Below the pieces are notes generated by a model. The model saw only the letters and a list, made by a program, of their open reading frames with translations, was not told the DNA's origin and did no database searches. Source: a gamma proteobacterium HIMB55 (lineage in GTDB: Bacteria; Pseudomonadota; Gammaproteobacteria; Pseudomonadales; Halieaceae). From it: a DNA stretch of 64,000 bases. Below are positions 17,293-26,122 of the stretch, piece by piece. Each line of letters begins with the position of its first letter. Positions within the stretch are counted from its first letter, which is position 1. Location: contig AGIF02000001.1 in assembly GCA_000227505.4 (NCBI GenBank), positions 268,035 through 332,034 on the forward strand, written 5' to 3'. A program made the translations under genes and the position numbers.

Positions 17293-18228
17293 TTAGTTAG
17301 CAAGCGGCCCATGTAAGTGGCCTGATTCATCGATAAGCAACCACGGCAGTCCCGACTTCGTCAGCCACGTCTCTGCGCCGTCTGCACCATGAAGACATGC
17401 AGCGGTGGCGATCGCGCCGGCAATCAATGTGTTTTCGGCCACGACACTTACACTAATTGCGCCTTCAACCGGTCTGCCGGTTTTAGGGTTCAGGAAATGG
17501 CTGTATGTTTTGTCTTCATGAGTGAAGAATCGCTGATAAGAACCACTCGATGCGAGCGCTGCATCCTTTAGTTCGAGCGTTTTAATCGCGGTCTTGGGAT
17601 CATTTGGGTCCGAGATGCCAATTCGCCAGGGCTGTTCGTTGTTACTGGTGCCACTGGCGTATACATCACCGGCTAGTTCCACGATGTGGTTTGGAAATCC
17701 AGCCGCTCGCAGCGTCTGAACGCTCATATCAACTGCAAATTCTTTGACGATGCCGCCAAGGTCAAGCCTCGTATTTGCGTGGGAGAGATAGACGCCTGTC
17801 TCGCAGAGTTGCACATATTGCCAACCTACCGCGTCGAGAGTTTCCGGAAGTCGCTGGGGCGAATCAATTCGACCCTCCTGCAAATTCCAGATCTTATTGA
17901 GCGCGCCTGCGGTAGGGTCAAATAAACCATCGCTTTGCACATGGAGTTGCTGGCAAAACTCCAGAAGCCCTCGCGTCTCTTGGTCGATCTCAACGGGAGT
18001 GCCGGATCCTGCGTTTAGATTGATCTGACTCACGAGGCTTTTGGCGTTATAGCGACTGTACTTAGCCTCTAGCTTATCGAGTTCACCGCGCACGTTATTA
18101 CACGCGACTTCTGCTGCCTGCCGGTCTGATCGGTCATGTCGGATCGTGATTGAGGCGGGGCCACCCATGACGCGAAAGGTTTGTTGGGTGAAGTTGTTTG
18201 GCTCAGTCAAAGCGCCAAGAGACTCCAA
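17293..18228 (-). CDS. apbE: ApbE family FAD:protein FMN transferase
   Basis: A 311-residue ApbE-fold protein with the family blocks VMGGPASITI near the N-terminus, SDGLFDPTAGAL, TRLDLGGIVKEFAVD, ELAGDVYASG, SGSYQRFF and the flavin-binding THEDKTYSHFLNPKTGRPV. It links FMN to a Thr in target proteins such as NqrC/RnfG or flavocytochromes by family knowledge. It begins with TTG at 18228 and overlaps the end of the DUF3570 gene by 26 bases, so it is translationally linked to it. Unlike most ApbE proteins no signal peptide or lipobox is visible in this start, so export is unclear. It belongs to a three-gene unit with DUF4266 and DUF3570. Confidence 0.9.
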   Translation of the reverse strand: MESLGALTEPNNFTQQTFRVMGGPASITIRHDRSDRQAAEVACNNVRGELDKLEAKYSRYNAKSLVSQINLNAGSGTPVEIDQETRGLLEFCQQLHVQSDGLFDPTAGALNKIWNLQEGRIDSPQRLPETLDAVGWQYVQLCETGVYLSHANTRLDLGGIVKEFAVDMSVQTLRAAGFPNHIVELAGDVYASGTSNNEQPWRIGISDPNDPKTAIKTLELKDAALASSGSYQRFFTHEDKTYSHFLNPKTGRPVEGAISVSVVAENTLIAGAIATAACLHGADGAETWLTKSGLPWLLIDESGHLHGPLAN

Positions 18229-19426
18229 CGGTCATTCGCCAGAAGTCGACAAGGGCAGGGGATTCGCCGCCACCTGATAAGCCCCAGTCGTGGTCGCTTA
18301 GGTAGCGCTCGACTTGACCTTCAAACTGCCAGTCGCCAACTGTCACGACGCCTCTCAGACCTAGGGTGAACGCCCCGTAAGATGAGAGCCTGAAGTCATC
18401 CGCGTAGTAGCGTTGGTCAAGCTGTGCTCTCGGCGCAAAGAAATCCGCTTGCTCTTGGCTGTAATACCGAATGTAAGGCTTGAGACTGTGTTTGCGTATC
18501 TCTTGGTGCCAGGCAATTTCAGCGGTGTGTGAGTTGGTGCCCCAGCTGTCGTCGTAGTAACGATAGTCGAGATGCAGTGACCCTTGAGCTTCGATGAAAT
18601 GTCGACGGTAACCGGTGCTAAAGGCGTAGCGCTCGTGTCGGCCAGGCCGCTGATCGAATAGTTTGTAGGGATCCGATAAATACCCTTCGCTAACCGTATA
18701 GCTCAGTCCCACCCGCATGAGAGCCGTGCTTGAAAGAATTTGGCTCATGCCAAAGTAGAGCGATTGCGTATCAAGAGAATCTCGCTCAACCGACACGGGG
18801 ATGTTGCCTTGTTCGGGCTCGACAGTGTCGTTAGAGCTGCTAAGTGAGGTCGTCCAGGTCCGAGCGTTGTCGTCGCTATTCCACGAAGCGTCGAAGGCCC
18901 AAGACGTGGCTTCGTAATCGTCTTCTTTGGACTGCGCCACGTTAAAGCCGGCGTTCCCATCGGCCCAGAAATAACGGGTTGTGACACCCACCTCTACGCG
19001 TTGATCTGAAATACTAGCGCCGCTGGTGATGACGCCCGGATTTCCGTCGATATTCGTACCGATGAACCACGGGGAGGCACCACTCATGACGTCATTTTGC
19101 ACGTCGAGTGCAACCGACCAGGAACCCCCGACCGGCGCTTCGAACCAGAACTGCGTCACGTCGATATCGTAGCGATCCCTGCTGCCAAAAATGAAAGTGG
19201 AGTCGGCTAGCTTGTCTTCGTCGTAGTGGGTATAGCGAATACCCATCTCCGAAAACGCTGGGGGCGCATCAGCATGGGCTGATTGGTAGGCAGGGATTGC
19301 CGCCAACGCGGTACCGAGCGCTTGGATGAGCGGGCTGCGCGTGTTGATTTTGTGCTGCACGTTCTTCCCGGTCGCAGGTGGGTTAGCGCTCTCAGTTTTA
19401 CCGCGAGACGGATCAGTTGCAGCCAC
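18203..19426 (-). CDS. DUF3570 family outer-membrane beta-barrel-like protein
   Basis: About 407 residues. After a signal-like segment (SPLIQALGTALAAIPAY...AHA) the sequence is made of alternating amphipathic strands rich in Tyr, Trp and Asp (MGIRYTHYDEDKL, LHLDYRYYDDSW, VDFWRMTVGVSWRFD). It ends in an aromatic residue two from the terminus plus Asp, typical of an outer-membrane barrel. The family match is DUF3570, which usually travels with DUF4266 and ApbE. I place the start at GTG 19426, after AGGAGG, which lies inside the last codons of the DUF4266 gene; GTG 19360 is an alternative that starts directly at the signal peptide. Function unknown. Confidence 0.82.
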   Translation of the reverse strand: MAATDPSRGKTESANPPATGKNVQHKINTRSPLIQALGTALAAIPAYQSAHADAPPAFSEMGIRYTHYDEDKLADSTFIFGSRDRYDIDVTQFWFEAPVGGSWSVALDVQNDVMSGASPWFIGTNIDGNPGVITSGASISDQRVEVGVTTRYFWADGNAGFNVAQSKEDDYEATSWAFDASWNSDDNARTWTTSLSSSNDTVEPEQGNIPVSVERDSLDTQSLYFGMSQILSSTALMRVGLSYTVSEGYLSDPYKLFDQRPGRHERYAFSTGYRRHFIEAQGSLHLDYRYYDDSWGTNSHTAEIAWHQEIRKHSLKPYIRYYSQEQADFFAPRAQLDQRYYADDFRLSSYGAFTLGLRGVVTVGDWQFEGQVERYLSDHDWGLSGGGESPALVDFWRMTVGVSWRFD

Positions 19427-19670
19427 AGCCGCCTCCTGCAGCTTTGGAACCGCCCGAAGATGCTTCCTTACTGGTATAAACATGGCCCGCCAGTCGACCT
19501 TCTCGCGCAAACGCTTCCCATTGCATGCCCGTTTTCGCTAGATACCCTCGCTCCCACGCAGGGACCTCTTCGATGCTGGCACAGCCCTGCAGTACAAAGA
19601 AACTGGCTAGAAGTCCCACCATCTTTAGAGATGTGTTGTGGGTGCGATTAAAACGACTCGATGTCTGCAT
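19413..19670 (-). CDS. DUF4266 small lipoprotein with Gly/Cys tail
   Basis: An 85-residue protein with a lipoprotein signal (MVGLLASFFVLQGC, lipid-modified Cys about 30) followed by the DUF4266 core VPAWERGYLAK. A segment HVYTSKEASSGG leads to the terminal GGGCGCN. This glycine-rich tail with two closely spaced cysteines is characteristic of the family and could bind metal or be modified. It is the first gene of the leftward unit DUF4266-DUF3570-ApbE. Its stop overlaps the chosen start of DUF3570 by 14 bases, which suggests translational coupling. The ribosome-binding site at ATG 19670 is weak; ATG 19622 would give a shorter signal. No biochemical role is established to my knowledge. Confidence 0.82.
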   Translation of the reverse strand: MQTSSRFNRTHNTSLKMVGLLASFFVLQGCASIEEVPAWERGYLAKTGMQWEAFAREGRLAGHVYTSKEASSGGSKAAGGGCGCN

Positions 19671-20044
19671 GGAAGGCTTAAATTAGGTCTGATCTCGCCA
19701 CGAGTTTACTGCTCTCATTGCGAAACCAAAAGTAGTGTTCTCCTCTGGATGCTCGTATGCCTCGTGCAGCCTGCCAAGCCACTGGACTCGAATTTAAAGA
19801 ACTTAAGTCCTCGACGCGCAGCCACGTGCGTCCAAACAGTGCGTTTAAACGATTTATTGCATCAGAAGAGTGCAATTTTGCCTACATAAACTCGCGCAAC
19901 GAACCTTTTGAGCAGGTAGAATCGCGCGCTTACTACGCCACCAACACGATTACGGAGTTGGCATCCATCGTGCATACGTTCTTTGAATCGAGGCAGTTTA
20001 AACCCACTCTAAACCCGACCCTAAAACCAAAGTAAGGCTCTGCA
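19671..20044. other. Intergenic promoter region between the DUF4266 unit and the TonB receptor
   Basis: This 374-base divergent spacer should hold promoters for the leftward DUF4266 unit and the rightward receptor. AAGTAAGG before ATG 20045 serves as ribosome-binding site. Small frames on both strands lack convincing starts or protein-like composition. No Fur-box-like sequence was found. Confidence 0.5.
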
Positions 20045-22324
20045 ATGAACCTCCATCTTCGACGATTTATCGCGGTAAACGCTATTTCCCTGGCGGCCGC
20101 TCCCTTCGCATTCAGCCAAAGCACCCCTGTTTTTGAAGAGGTGATAGTCACGGCTGAAAAACGTTCAGAAAGCCTGCAAGATATGTCCCAAGCGGTTACG
20201 GCATTGACGGCAATTGAAGTTGAAGAGCGCCAGTTGACGTCCTTTGTCGACCTAAGCGCTATCGCTCCCGGTGTAAACGTGGCGAAGAACGAAGGCTTCA
20301 AAACCGTGATTACCATCCGTGGTATCGGTAACGAGGCGAACCAGAATGCGATTGCCAACCCTTCAGTTTCTTATCACCTAGACGGTGTTTATATCGCGTC
20401 ACCTTTCGCTCTACAGACTGATTTTCTCGACCTAGAGCAAATTGAAGTTCTTCGTGGTCCTCAGGGTACGTTGTTTGGTCAGAACTCAACTGGCGGCGCG
20501 ATCAATGTCATTACGATGGACCCCGACTTTGATGAGTTCAGTGGTTCTGCTGACCTGAGCTTGGGTCAGTACAAGAGCGTGCGTGCACGCGCAAGCATGA
20601 ACATTCCGCTGTCAGACAACCTTGCTGCTCGAGTCTCATTGCTTCGTAACAACCACGAAGGATTCAGTGAGAACGTTTCTAATGGTCAGGATCTTGATGA
20701 CGCGGACAGTTTGTCTGCGCGCGTCAAGCTGCTCTGGCAAGCAAGCGATAACGTTCGCGTAACGCTGGGTGCGCAGCGTTTCGATGAGAGTGTGAATGGT
20801 CAGGCACAAAAAGGTATCTATGATCCCACACCGGGTTCACGCCGCTTGGCGCAGGACTCTCGATCTGCTTACGAGCTGACATCGGAAATGTACAGTGCAA
20901 CCGTTGAGTGGGATTTACCCGCGTTCACCGTTAAGTCGATTACGAGCTATCAGAGCGACGACATCATGGTACTGCGTGACAATGACCGTCATGATCCAAC
21001 AACGTTGCCGCCGTTCTTCCTGCTGCAGAGCTACTTTGAACCTGAAACCAACGATCAGACAACGACGACTCAGGAATTCAACTTGATCTCGTCGGAGCCC
21101 GCTTTTGGCAAGCTTGACTGGGTGGCAGGTGTTTTCTACCTCGACACTGAGGTGGATATTGCGATCACCGAGCGTCTCGACTTCGGATTTGATGGCACGT
21201 TTGACCCCTTCACCGTGCAAGATATCGTCACGTTCGCTCCTGCGGATGCGGGCTTCATCTCTAACTCGAAGCCAGAGCGTGAATCCATGTCAGTCTATGG
21301 TCAGGGCACTTGGGCGCTCACCGATACAACACGCCTCATCGGTGGCCTTCGTTACACAAGCGACGAAGTTTACAGCGAGGTAACGAACTTCTACGGTCGT
21401 GGCGGTACAGACATTCTTGAAATCGACAGTAACGAAGTGACAGGTCGTCTTGCATACGAGAAAGACTTTGACGACGTGACGCTCGGCTACGTCTCATATA
21501 CCCGAGGCTTCAAGCCCGGTGGTTCAAACCTCACTTACGGGCGTGAGAGCGTTGTATCTCCTATTGTTGTGTTGCCAACGTTCGAGCAGGAGACCGTTGA
21601 TGCCTACGAAGTGGGTCTGAAGACTGACCTCGATGGTGGTCGTGTCCGTATGAACGCGGCGGCCTTCCTCTACAATTACGAGAACTTGCAGTATCAAGCG
21701 ACTGACCCAGAGGTTTTCCAGGGCGGCGTAGGTAATATCCCTGAATCCGAAATCTACGGTGCAGAACTCGAGCTGGGCGCTTTCCTCAGCGATTCTCTTT
21801 TGTTCGATGCGCGCCTTGCTTGGTTGAGTACTGAGATCACTGAAAGTCACCTTGCACTTGATAACGTCGCGTCAGAAGCAGCGACCAATGCTCTTCTCGC
21901 ACAGGGCGTAAACCTGTTCAGTCCAGAGGTGGAAGTAGCGCGTGCAGCGCAGATTTCGGATGTGCGCGGTAACGTTCTTCCAAAGACACCAAAGGTAACC
22001 GCTAATGTCGCACTGACGCATACCACGTCAATCGACGGATGGGGTGATGTGAAGTCGAGCTTGAGCTACACCTACCGTGGTGACTTCAAGCACCGTGTGT
22101 TTAACAACCCAACAACGGACAGTGTTGGTTCGTACCACACACTCGATGTCATGGTGAAGTTGTCTCCAGACAATGCTTCTTGGCGCGTTGAGCTCATCGG
22201 TAAAAACGTCACCGATGAAGACGGTATTAATGCGCGATTCACTGACGTATTCGGTGTTGGCGCAACGGGTGATCAGTTTATTCAGCCACGCCAGATTATG
22301 GTTCGTGCAGGCGTCGACTTTTAA
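20045..22324 (+). CDS. TonB-dependent outer-membrane receptor
   Basis: A 759-residue receptor with a short signal peptide (AVNAISLAAAPFAFS), then a TonB-box-like VFEEVIVTAEKR. The plug domain follows (SLQDMSQAVTAL, VITIRGIGNEAN, VEVLRGPQGTLFGQNSTGGAINV-like block at about 130-160), then a 22-strand-type barrel to the terminal aromatic-containing strand (MVRAGVDF). The size and the QNSTGGAINVIT motif match the large group of receptors common in marine heterotrophs for complex organic or lipid-like ligands as well as siderophores. The ligand cannot be named. A terminator follows at 22392, so it is likely monocistronic. Confidence 0.93.
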   Translation: MNLHLRRFIAVNAISLAAAPFAFSQSTPVFEEVIVTAEKRSESLQDMSQAVTALTAIEVEERQLTSFVDLSAIAPGVNVAKNEGFKTVITIRGIGNEANQNAIANPSVSYHLDGVYIASPFALQTDFLDLEQIEVLRGPQGTLFGQNSTGGAINVITMDPDFDEFSGSADLSLGQYKSVRARASMNIPLSDNLAARVSLLRNNHEGFSENVSNGQDLDDADSLSARVKLLWQASDNVRVTLGAQRFDESVNGQAQKGIYDPTPGSRRLAQDSRSAYELTSEMYSATVEWDLPAFTVKSITSYQSDDIMVLRDNDRHDPTTLPPFFLLQSYFEPETNDQTTTTQEFNLISSEPAFGKLDWVAGVFYLDTEVDIAITERLDFGFDGTFDPFTVQDIVTFAPADAGFISNSKPERESMSVYGQGTWALTDTTRLIGGLRYTSDEVYSEVTNFYGRGGTDILEIDSNEVTGRLAYEKDFDDVTLGYVSYTRGFKPGGSNLTYGRESVVSPIVVLPTFEQETVDAYEVGLKTDLDGGRVRMNAAAFLYNYENLQYQATDPEVFQGGVGNIPESEIYGAELELGAFLSDSLLFDARLAWLSTEITESHLALDNVASEAATNALLAQGVNLFSPEVEVARAAQISDVRGNVLPKTPKVTANVALTHTTSIDGWGDVKSSLSYTYRGDFKHRVFNNPTTDSVGSYHTLDVMVKLSPDNASWRVELIGKNVTDEDGINARFTDVFGVGATGDQFIQPRQIMVRAGVDF

Positions 22325-22391
22325 GACGTGATGCTGGGCTTGCCTTGGGGTTTGCTCTGTGTAGCTTTCCCGAGGGATACATGATTGATTG

Positions 22392-22419
22392 AAAATGGCA
22401 GCCTCGAGCTGCCATTTTT
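22392..22419 (+). terminator. Rho-independent terminator
   Basis: Inverted arms AAAATGGCAGC and GCTGCCATTTTT flank the loop CTCGA and end in a T-run. It lies about 70 bases after the TonB receptor stop. The A-tract on the left means it could also work leftward. It overlaps the longest version of the next frame, which supports the later start at 22512. Confidence 0.88.
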
Positions 22420-22511
22420 CGTTTTGGCATGTTGAGCCAGATACATTGCTGGCAATCGGTGTCACTCAGCGGCAGACTGGGCCGCGAAAATTTTTTACTA
22501 GGGCCGGGCGC

Positions 22512-23798
22512 ATGAGCGATTTTTTTAAACTGCGAGAGCACGATACGACAATTGGGCGCGAGATTATGGCGGGTGCCACAACATTCGCTGCAATGGCTTA
22601 TATTCTTGTTGTAAATCCTCAGATCATGGCAATCGCCGGGATCGATCAGGGCGCGAGCTTTGTTGCAACGTGCCTAGCTGCGGCACTAAGCTGTTTGTTG
22701 ATGGGGCTATATGCAAACTGGCCCGTCGGCTTGGCCCCCGGTATGGGTTTAAACGCACTGTTTGCCTACACCATCGTTGGCGACATGGGTTATCCCTGGC
22801 AAACCGCGCTGGGTGCTGTTTTTATCGCTGGCGTGCTGTTTGTGATTATCAGCACGACTCGAATTCGCGCTTGGATCATCATGAGCATCCCCGATGATCT
22901 CAAGATTGGTATGACAGCGGGTGTTGGTTTATTTATCGGTATTATTGGTCTGCAAAACGGCGGAATCATTGCGGATCATCCGGCTACGCTCGTTACCATG
23001 GGCGATTTCAGTCAGATACCCACGGCGCTTGCAGCACTCAGTTTTCTTCTCGTTGCCATTTTATCCGCACGCTTGGCGGCGGGCGGACTGATTCTCGGCA
23101 TCCTCATTGTCACTGTACTCGGCATCCTATTGGGTGAGGTTACCTATCAGGGCGTTGTCTCTGCGCCACCTTCGATTGCACCGCTGGTTGGTCAAATCGA
23201 TATCATGGCCGCGCTCAATGTCTCGCTAGTCAGCGTTATCTTTTCGATTTTGATCGTTAATTTATTCGACACGACCGGCACGTTGGTTGGTGTCGCATCG
23301 AACGCGGGTCTGGTCGACGAAAAGGGTGACTACAAAAATTTCAGTAAAGCACTAAAAGCCGACAGTACCTCGAGTGTTCTGGGTGCATTATTGGGCAACT
23401 CACCTGTCACCTCTTACGTCGAGAGCGCGGCAGGCGTTGCCGCCGGTGGTCGAACGGGTCTCACCGCTTGTGCGGTCGGTGTGTTTTTCCTACTGGCGAT
23501 TTTCTTTGCGCCTTTAGCAATGATGATTCCCAGCTTCGCTGTTTCGGGCGCTCTGGTTTATGTGGCACTGCTTATGTGCTCGGGGCTTGGCAGGTTAAGT
23601 TGGGATAACCCAGTCGTGCTCATCCCAGCCTTACTGATCATGATTATGATCCCGCTGACGTTTTCGATTGCAGACGGTATTGGTATTGGATTCATTAGCT
23701 ATGTTGCACTGAGCTTGCTTGCATCTGAGGAGCGCAAAGTGAGTTGGGGTGCTTTGGTAATCGCGGGATTATTCGTGATCAAGTTCGCACTGCTTTAG
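22512..23798 (+). CDS. NCS2/AzgA-type purine (hypoxanthine/guanine/adenine) permease
   Basis: The protein has 428 residues and about thirteen hydrophobic segments, the size of AzgA-like nucleobase permeases. Diagnostic stretches are TIGREIMAGATTFAAMAYILVVNP, GLAPGMGLNALFAY (NCS2 motif), VNLFDTTGTLVGVASNAGL and GNSPVTSYVESAAGVAAGGRTGL. These place it with the GhxP/PurP branch rather than the uracil/xanthine branch. The start ATG 22512 follows AGGG and is confirmed by the terminator that precedes it. The two purine-type phosphoribosyltransferases directly downstream support a purine-salvage role: uptake, then conversion to nucleotide. Confidence 0.92.
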   Translation: MSDFFKLREHDTTIGREIMAGATTFAAMAYILVVNPQIMAIAGIDQGASFVATCLAAALSCLLMGLYANWPVGLAPGMGLNALFAYTIVGDMGYPWQTALGAVFIAGVLFVIISTTRIRAWIIMSIPDDLKIGMTAGVGLFIGIIGLQNGGIIADHPATLVTMGDFSQIPTALAALSFLLVAILSARLAAGGLILGILIVTVLGILLGEVTYQGVVSAPPSIAPLVGQIDIMAALNVSLVSVIFSILIVNLFDTTGTLVGVASNAGLVDEKGDYKNFSKALKADSTSSVLGALLGNSPVTSYVESAAGVAAGGRTGLTACAVGVFFLLAIFFAPLAMMIPSFAVSGALVYVALLMCSGLGRLSWDNPVVLIPALLIMIMIPLTFSIADGIGIGFISYVALSLLASEERKVSWGALVIAGLFVIKFALL

Positions 23799-23847
23799 GC
23801 TGCCGAAGCGAGAGCAAAGCGGCCGAATTATCCGGATAGAGGCAGGT

Positions 23848-24420
23848 CTAGGTCTCGATGTGATCTTTCAGGATCTCGAAGAGCGCTGGCTTATTTTTCC
23901 TTAGCTCCTCCGTGGTCAATCCGTGTATTTCGTAGGGGTAGACCAACCAATCCTCGTTCTCATAGAGGAAGTAATCGGGCGTTAGATCCACTTTGCGCCG
24001 GCTTGGCTTGTAATAAGGCGTCGCAACTCGGATGTCTCGCGGAATGTTCTGTCTCAGCAGTTTGTGCAGCCGATTAATTACCGCGTCGATGGTGCGTCCT
24101 GTGTCAAAGACATCATCGACAATGAGCAGCCTGTCTTCATGGGTCAGTCGCTTCACGAGATAACTCAAACCGTAGACCTCGACGTGCCCTTTCTGCTGGT
24201 CGATGCCTTGCTTGTACGAGGATGTTCTTATCGCGATGTTGTCGGTTTCAATGCCGGCGTAGGCAAGTATTTCTTGCACAGCGATGCCGACAGGCGCACC
24301 ACCACGCCAAATACCCACGATGAAGGTCGGTTTGAAGCCGCTATTGATGATTTGGGTACCCAATTGAAACGAATCGTTCAATAATTGGTTAGCGGATAGA
24401 TATGTTTTTGTGGTGCTCAT
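23848..24420 (-). CDS. Purine-type phosphoribosyltransferase
   Basis: A 190-residue type I phosphoribosyltransferase. The PRPP loop is LLIVDDVFDTGRTID (about 99-113), with the two acids of the PRPP motif and the downstream Asp that acts as base in hypoxanthine-guanine enzymes. FIVGIWRGGAPVGI is the first phosphate loop, and the C-terminal region YFLYENEDWLVYPYEIHGL resembles the hypoxanthine or xanthine phosphoribosyltransferase hood. It converges on the purine permease gene and is divergent from a clear paralogue at 24486. Formation of IMP, GMP or XMP from PRPP and base is expected. Confidence 0.88.
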   Translation of the reverse strand: MSTTKTYLSANQLLNDSFQLGTQIINSGFKPTFIVGIWRGGAPVGIAVQEILAYAGIETDNIAIRTSSYKQGIDQQKGHVEVYGLSYLVKRLTHEDRLLIVDDVFDTGRTIDAVINRLHKLLRQNIPRDIRVATPYYKPSRRKVDLTPDYFLYENEDWLVYPYEIHGLTTEELRKNKPALFEILKDHIET

Positions 24421-24485
24421 GAAGGTGATCTTGGTAACCGCTAAAACCCTATGATATCAGCAAGCAACTTTCAGGAAATCAGCTC

Positions 24486-25073
24486 TTGGATCAAATGATT
24501 AAAAAAACCTTTGTCGAAGAAGAGGCGCTCCTCAACGACTCTTTCCGCATGGCCGTTTCTGTTTATGAAAGTGGTTTCGCGCCCACGTTTATTGTGGGCA
24601 TTTGGCGGGGCGGTTCTTCGGTCGGCATTTACGTACAGGAGTGTTTGCAATTCTTGGGCGTTGAGAGCGACCACATCTCTATCCGCACGTCCTATGCAGG
24701 ATTACCCGACTACCAGAAGTCGGTTGATGACCCCTCGAGTATTCGCGTGCACGGATTGCAGTACTTGCTAGAGAATCTGAATGCGGATGATCGTCTGCTA
24801 TTGGTAGACGATGTCTTCAACTCGGGATACAGCATCGAGGCAGTGATCACAGAGCTTCAGCAAAAGCTCAGGCTGAATATGCCGGCCGACGTCCGAGTCG
24901 CAACACCCTATTACAAACCTGCCAGAAACAAGACGGGTCGGTCACCCGATTACTACGTCCACGAAGTCGATGAATGGTTGGTCCTTCCTTATGAGCTGCA
25001 AGGTTTGAGTCGAGCAGAAATAGTGTCAAATAAGCCAGCGATGGCAGGCGTTTTAGAGACGCTCGATCGCTAG
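24486..25073 (+). CDS. Phosphoribosyltransferase paralogue with altered PRPP loop
   Basis: The protein has 195 residues and is alignable over its whole length to the divergent neighbour (shared LLNDSF, FIVGIWRGG, RVATPYYKPAR, PYEL.GL). The PRPP loop reads LLLVDDVFNSGYSIE: the Asp expected as general base in the neighbour's FDTG is Asn, and Thr is Ser. Either substrate choice or activity must differ. The start is TTG 24486 with CAGGAA eight bases upstream; ATG 24495 is an alternative with poorer spacing. The 65-base divergent spacer probably contains promoters for both. It may be a second purine phosphoribosyltransferase, a heteromer partner or a PRPP/nucleotide-sensing protein. Confidence 0.85.
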   Translation: MDQMIKKTFVEEEALLNDSFRMAVSVYESGFAPTFIVGIWRGGSSVGIYVQECLQFLGVESDHISIRTSYAGLPDYQKSVDDPSSIRVHGLQYLLENLNADDRLLLVDDVFNSGYSIEAVITELQQKLRLNMPADVRVATPYYKPARNKTGRSPDYYVHEVDEWLVLPYELQGLSRAEIVSNKPAMAGVLETLDR

Positions 25074-25192
25074 TTAGGACAATAACTCACTACTTGCTAA
25101 GACTGTAAAAACGCAAAAATGGCATGCGTTGCTCGAGCAATCAAAACAAGCAATAACAAGCAGTAAAGAGAAAAGAAAAAGCTGCGTAATTG

Positions 25193-26122
25193 ATGGATAA
25201 GGTAATGGGGAGAGCACTTAGTATCTTTTCAAAGGGGTTTGTGACCCTAGTTCTTATAGGCTCTCTGCTTATTGCGATCTTTGACTTGCAGTCATCGCCG
25301 CCAAGTAAGCCATCCTCATGGCATGCCTACGTTACTGAGGACGAACTTCAGCACCCATTAGCCAAGTATTGGTTTGACCGAGCCGAGCCAGATTCAGGCG
25401 TTTTAGAGGCGCTAAATGCAGGACCGCTCCGAAAGGACGAGGTGCTCTTGTGGGATGACCGGCACAAGCTTGCGGAGTCGGGATACCTGCCAGGCGAGAA
25501 CGGTTGGGCGCGACTCGAAGATGGGTCGGCCTACGTTGCAGTAAAGACCTTCTTTCCGGATGCAACGGCAGAGATGATCGACTGGTGGTTCGAGTGGGCT
25601 CAGCAAGCAGAGGATATTCGCTACAAAATCTGGTACCCCGGCGCTCATTACGCTATGTCTCAGGCATCCACGCCTAATGCACCTAACTACGAGCAATCCA
25701 AGGCTTATTGGGGCAAGAGTCGCTTCCCTGTTGAAGACGTGGGTGTGGGTGTTGCAAGGCTGCGGCTCGATTTTGTAGCTCCCTCAGAATTTGGCTTCGA
25801 CGAACTACCCGAGGGTTCGACAATGCTTGCGGTGAGAGTGGGCCTGCCGAGCGGGCTCCTTAAAACAACCGACATGATTCACTACGTGAGGCCAGTCGAT
25901 GGTGGCGTCGAGATGCGCAGCCGCTTCTGGATTGCGCGCGAGTTTGAGGCCATGGCGGGTGGTTTGGGAGTCGCAGCCGCGCTTGCCGATAACGCCCTCG
26001 TGAAACGAGTAGTTGTGCCTGAAAACTTACCGCAGGAGTTGGCGCTCCACTGCGCGAACGAGTACCGCCAGTTGGCGTCGTTTTTGCCCGAGGTGTATGG
26101 CCAGTACGCAGGCATAGACTGA
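25193..26122 (+). CDS. DAPG-hydrolase (PhlG) family protein
   Basis: The protein has about 309 residues with an N-terminal hydrophobic segment (FVTLVLIGSLLIAIF) that could be a signal anchor. The following domain matches the 2,4-diacetylphloroglucinol hydrolase family: FFPDATAEMIDWWFEWAQQ, RYKIWYPGAHY and late MIHYVRPVDGGVEMRSRFWI. The His of PGAHY and later His/Glu residues are candidates for the zinc site known in PhlG. Characterised members cleave a C-C bond in acyl-phloroglucinols; the membrane anchor and a marine host make a different beta-diketone-like substrate likely. A purine-rich but non-consensus leader precedes the ATG. Confidence 0.8.
   Translation: MDKVMGRALSIFSKGFVTLVLIGSLLIAIFDLQSSPPSKPSSWHAYVTEDELQHPLAKYWFDRAEPDSGVLEALNAGPLRKDEVLLWDDRHKLAESGYLPGENGWARLEDGSAYVAVKTFFPDATAEMIDWWFEWAQQAEDIRYKIWYPGAHYAMSQASTPNAPNYEQSKAYWGKSRFPVEDVGVGVARLRLDFVAPSEFGFDELPEGSTMLAVRVGLPSGLLKTTDMIHYVRPVDGGVEMRSRFWIAREFEAMAGGLGVAAALADNALVKRVVVPENLPQELALHCANEYRQLASFLPEVYGQYAGID

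Noticed and set aside
19678-20035. Small open frames in the spacer before the TonB receptor on both strands
   Set aside because: They start only at TTG/ATG without ribosome-binding sites, overlap each other and do not resemble a known family.
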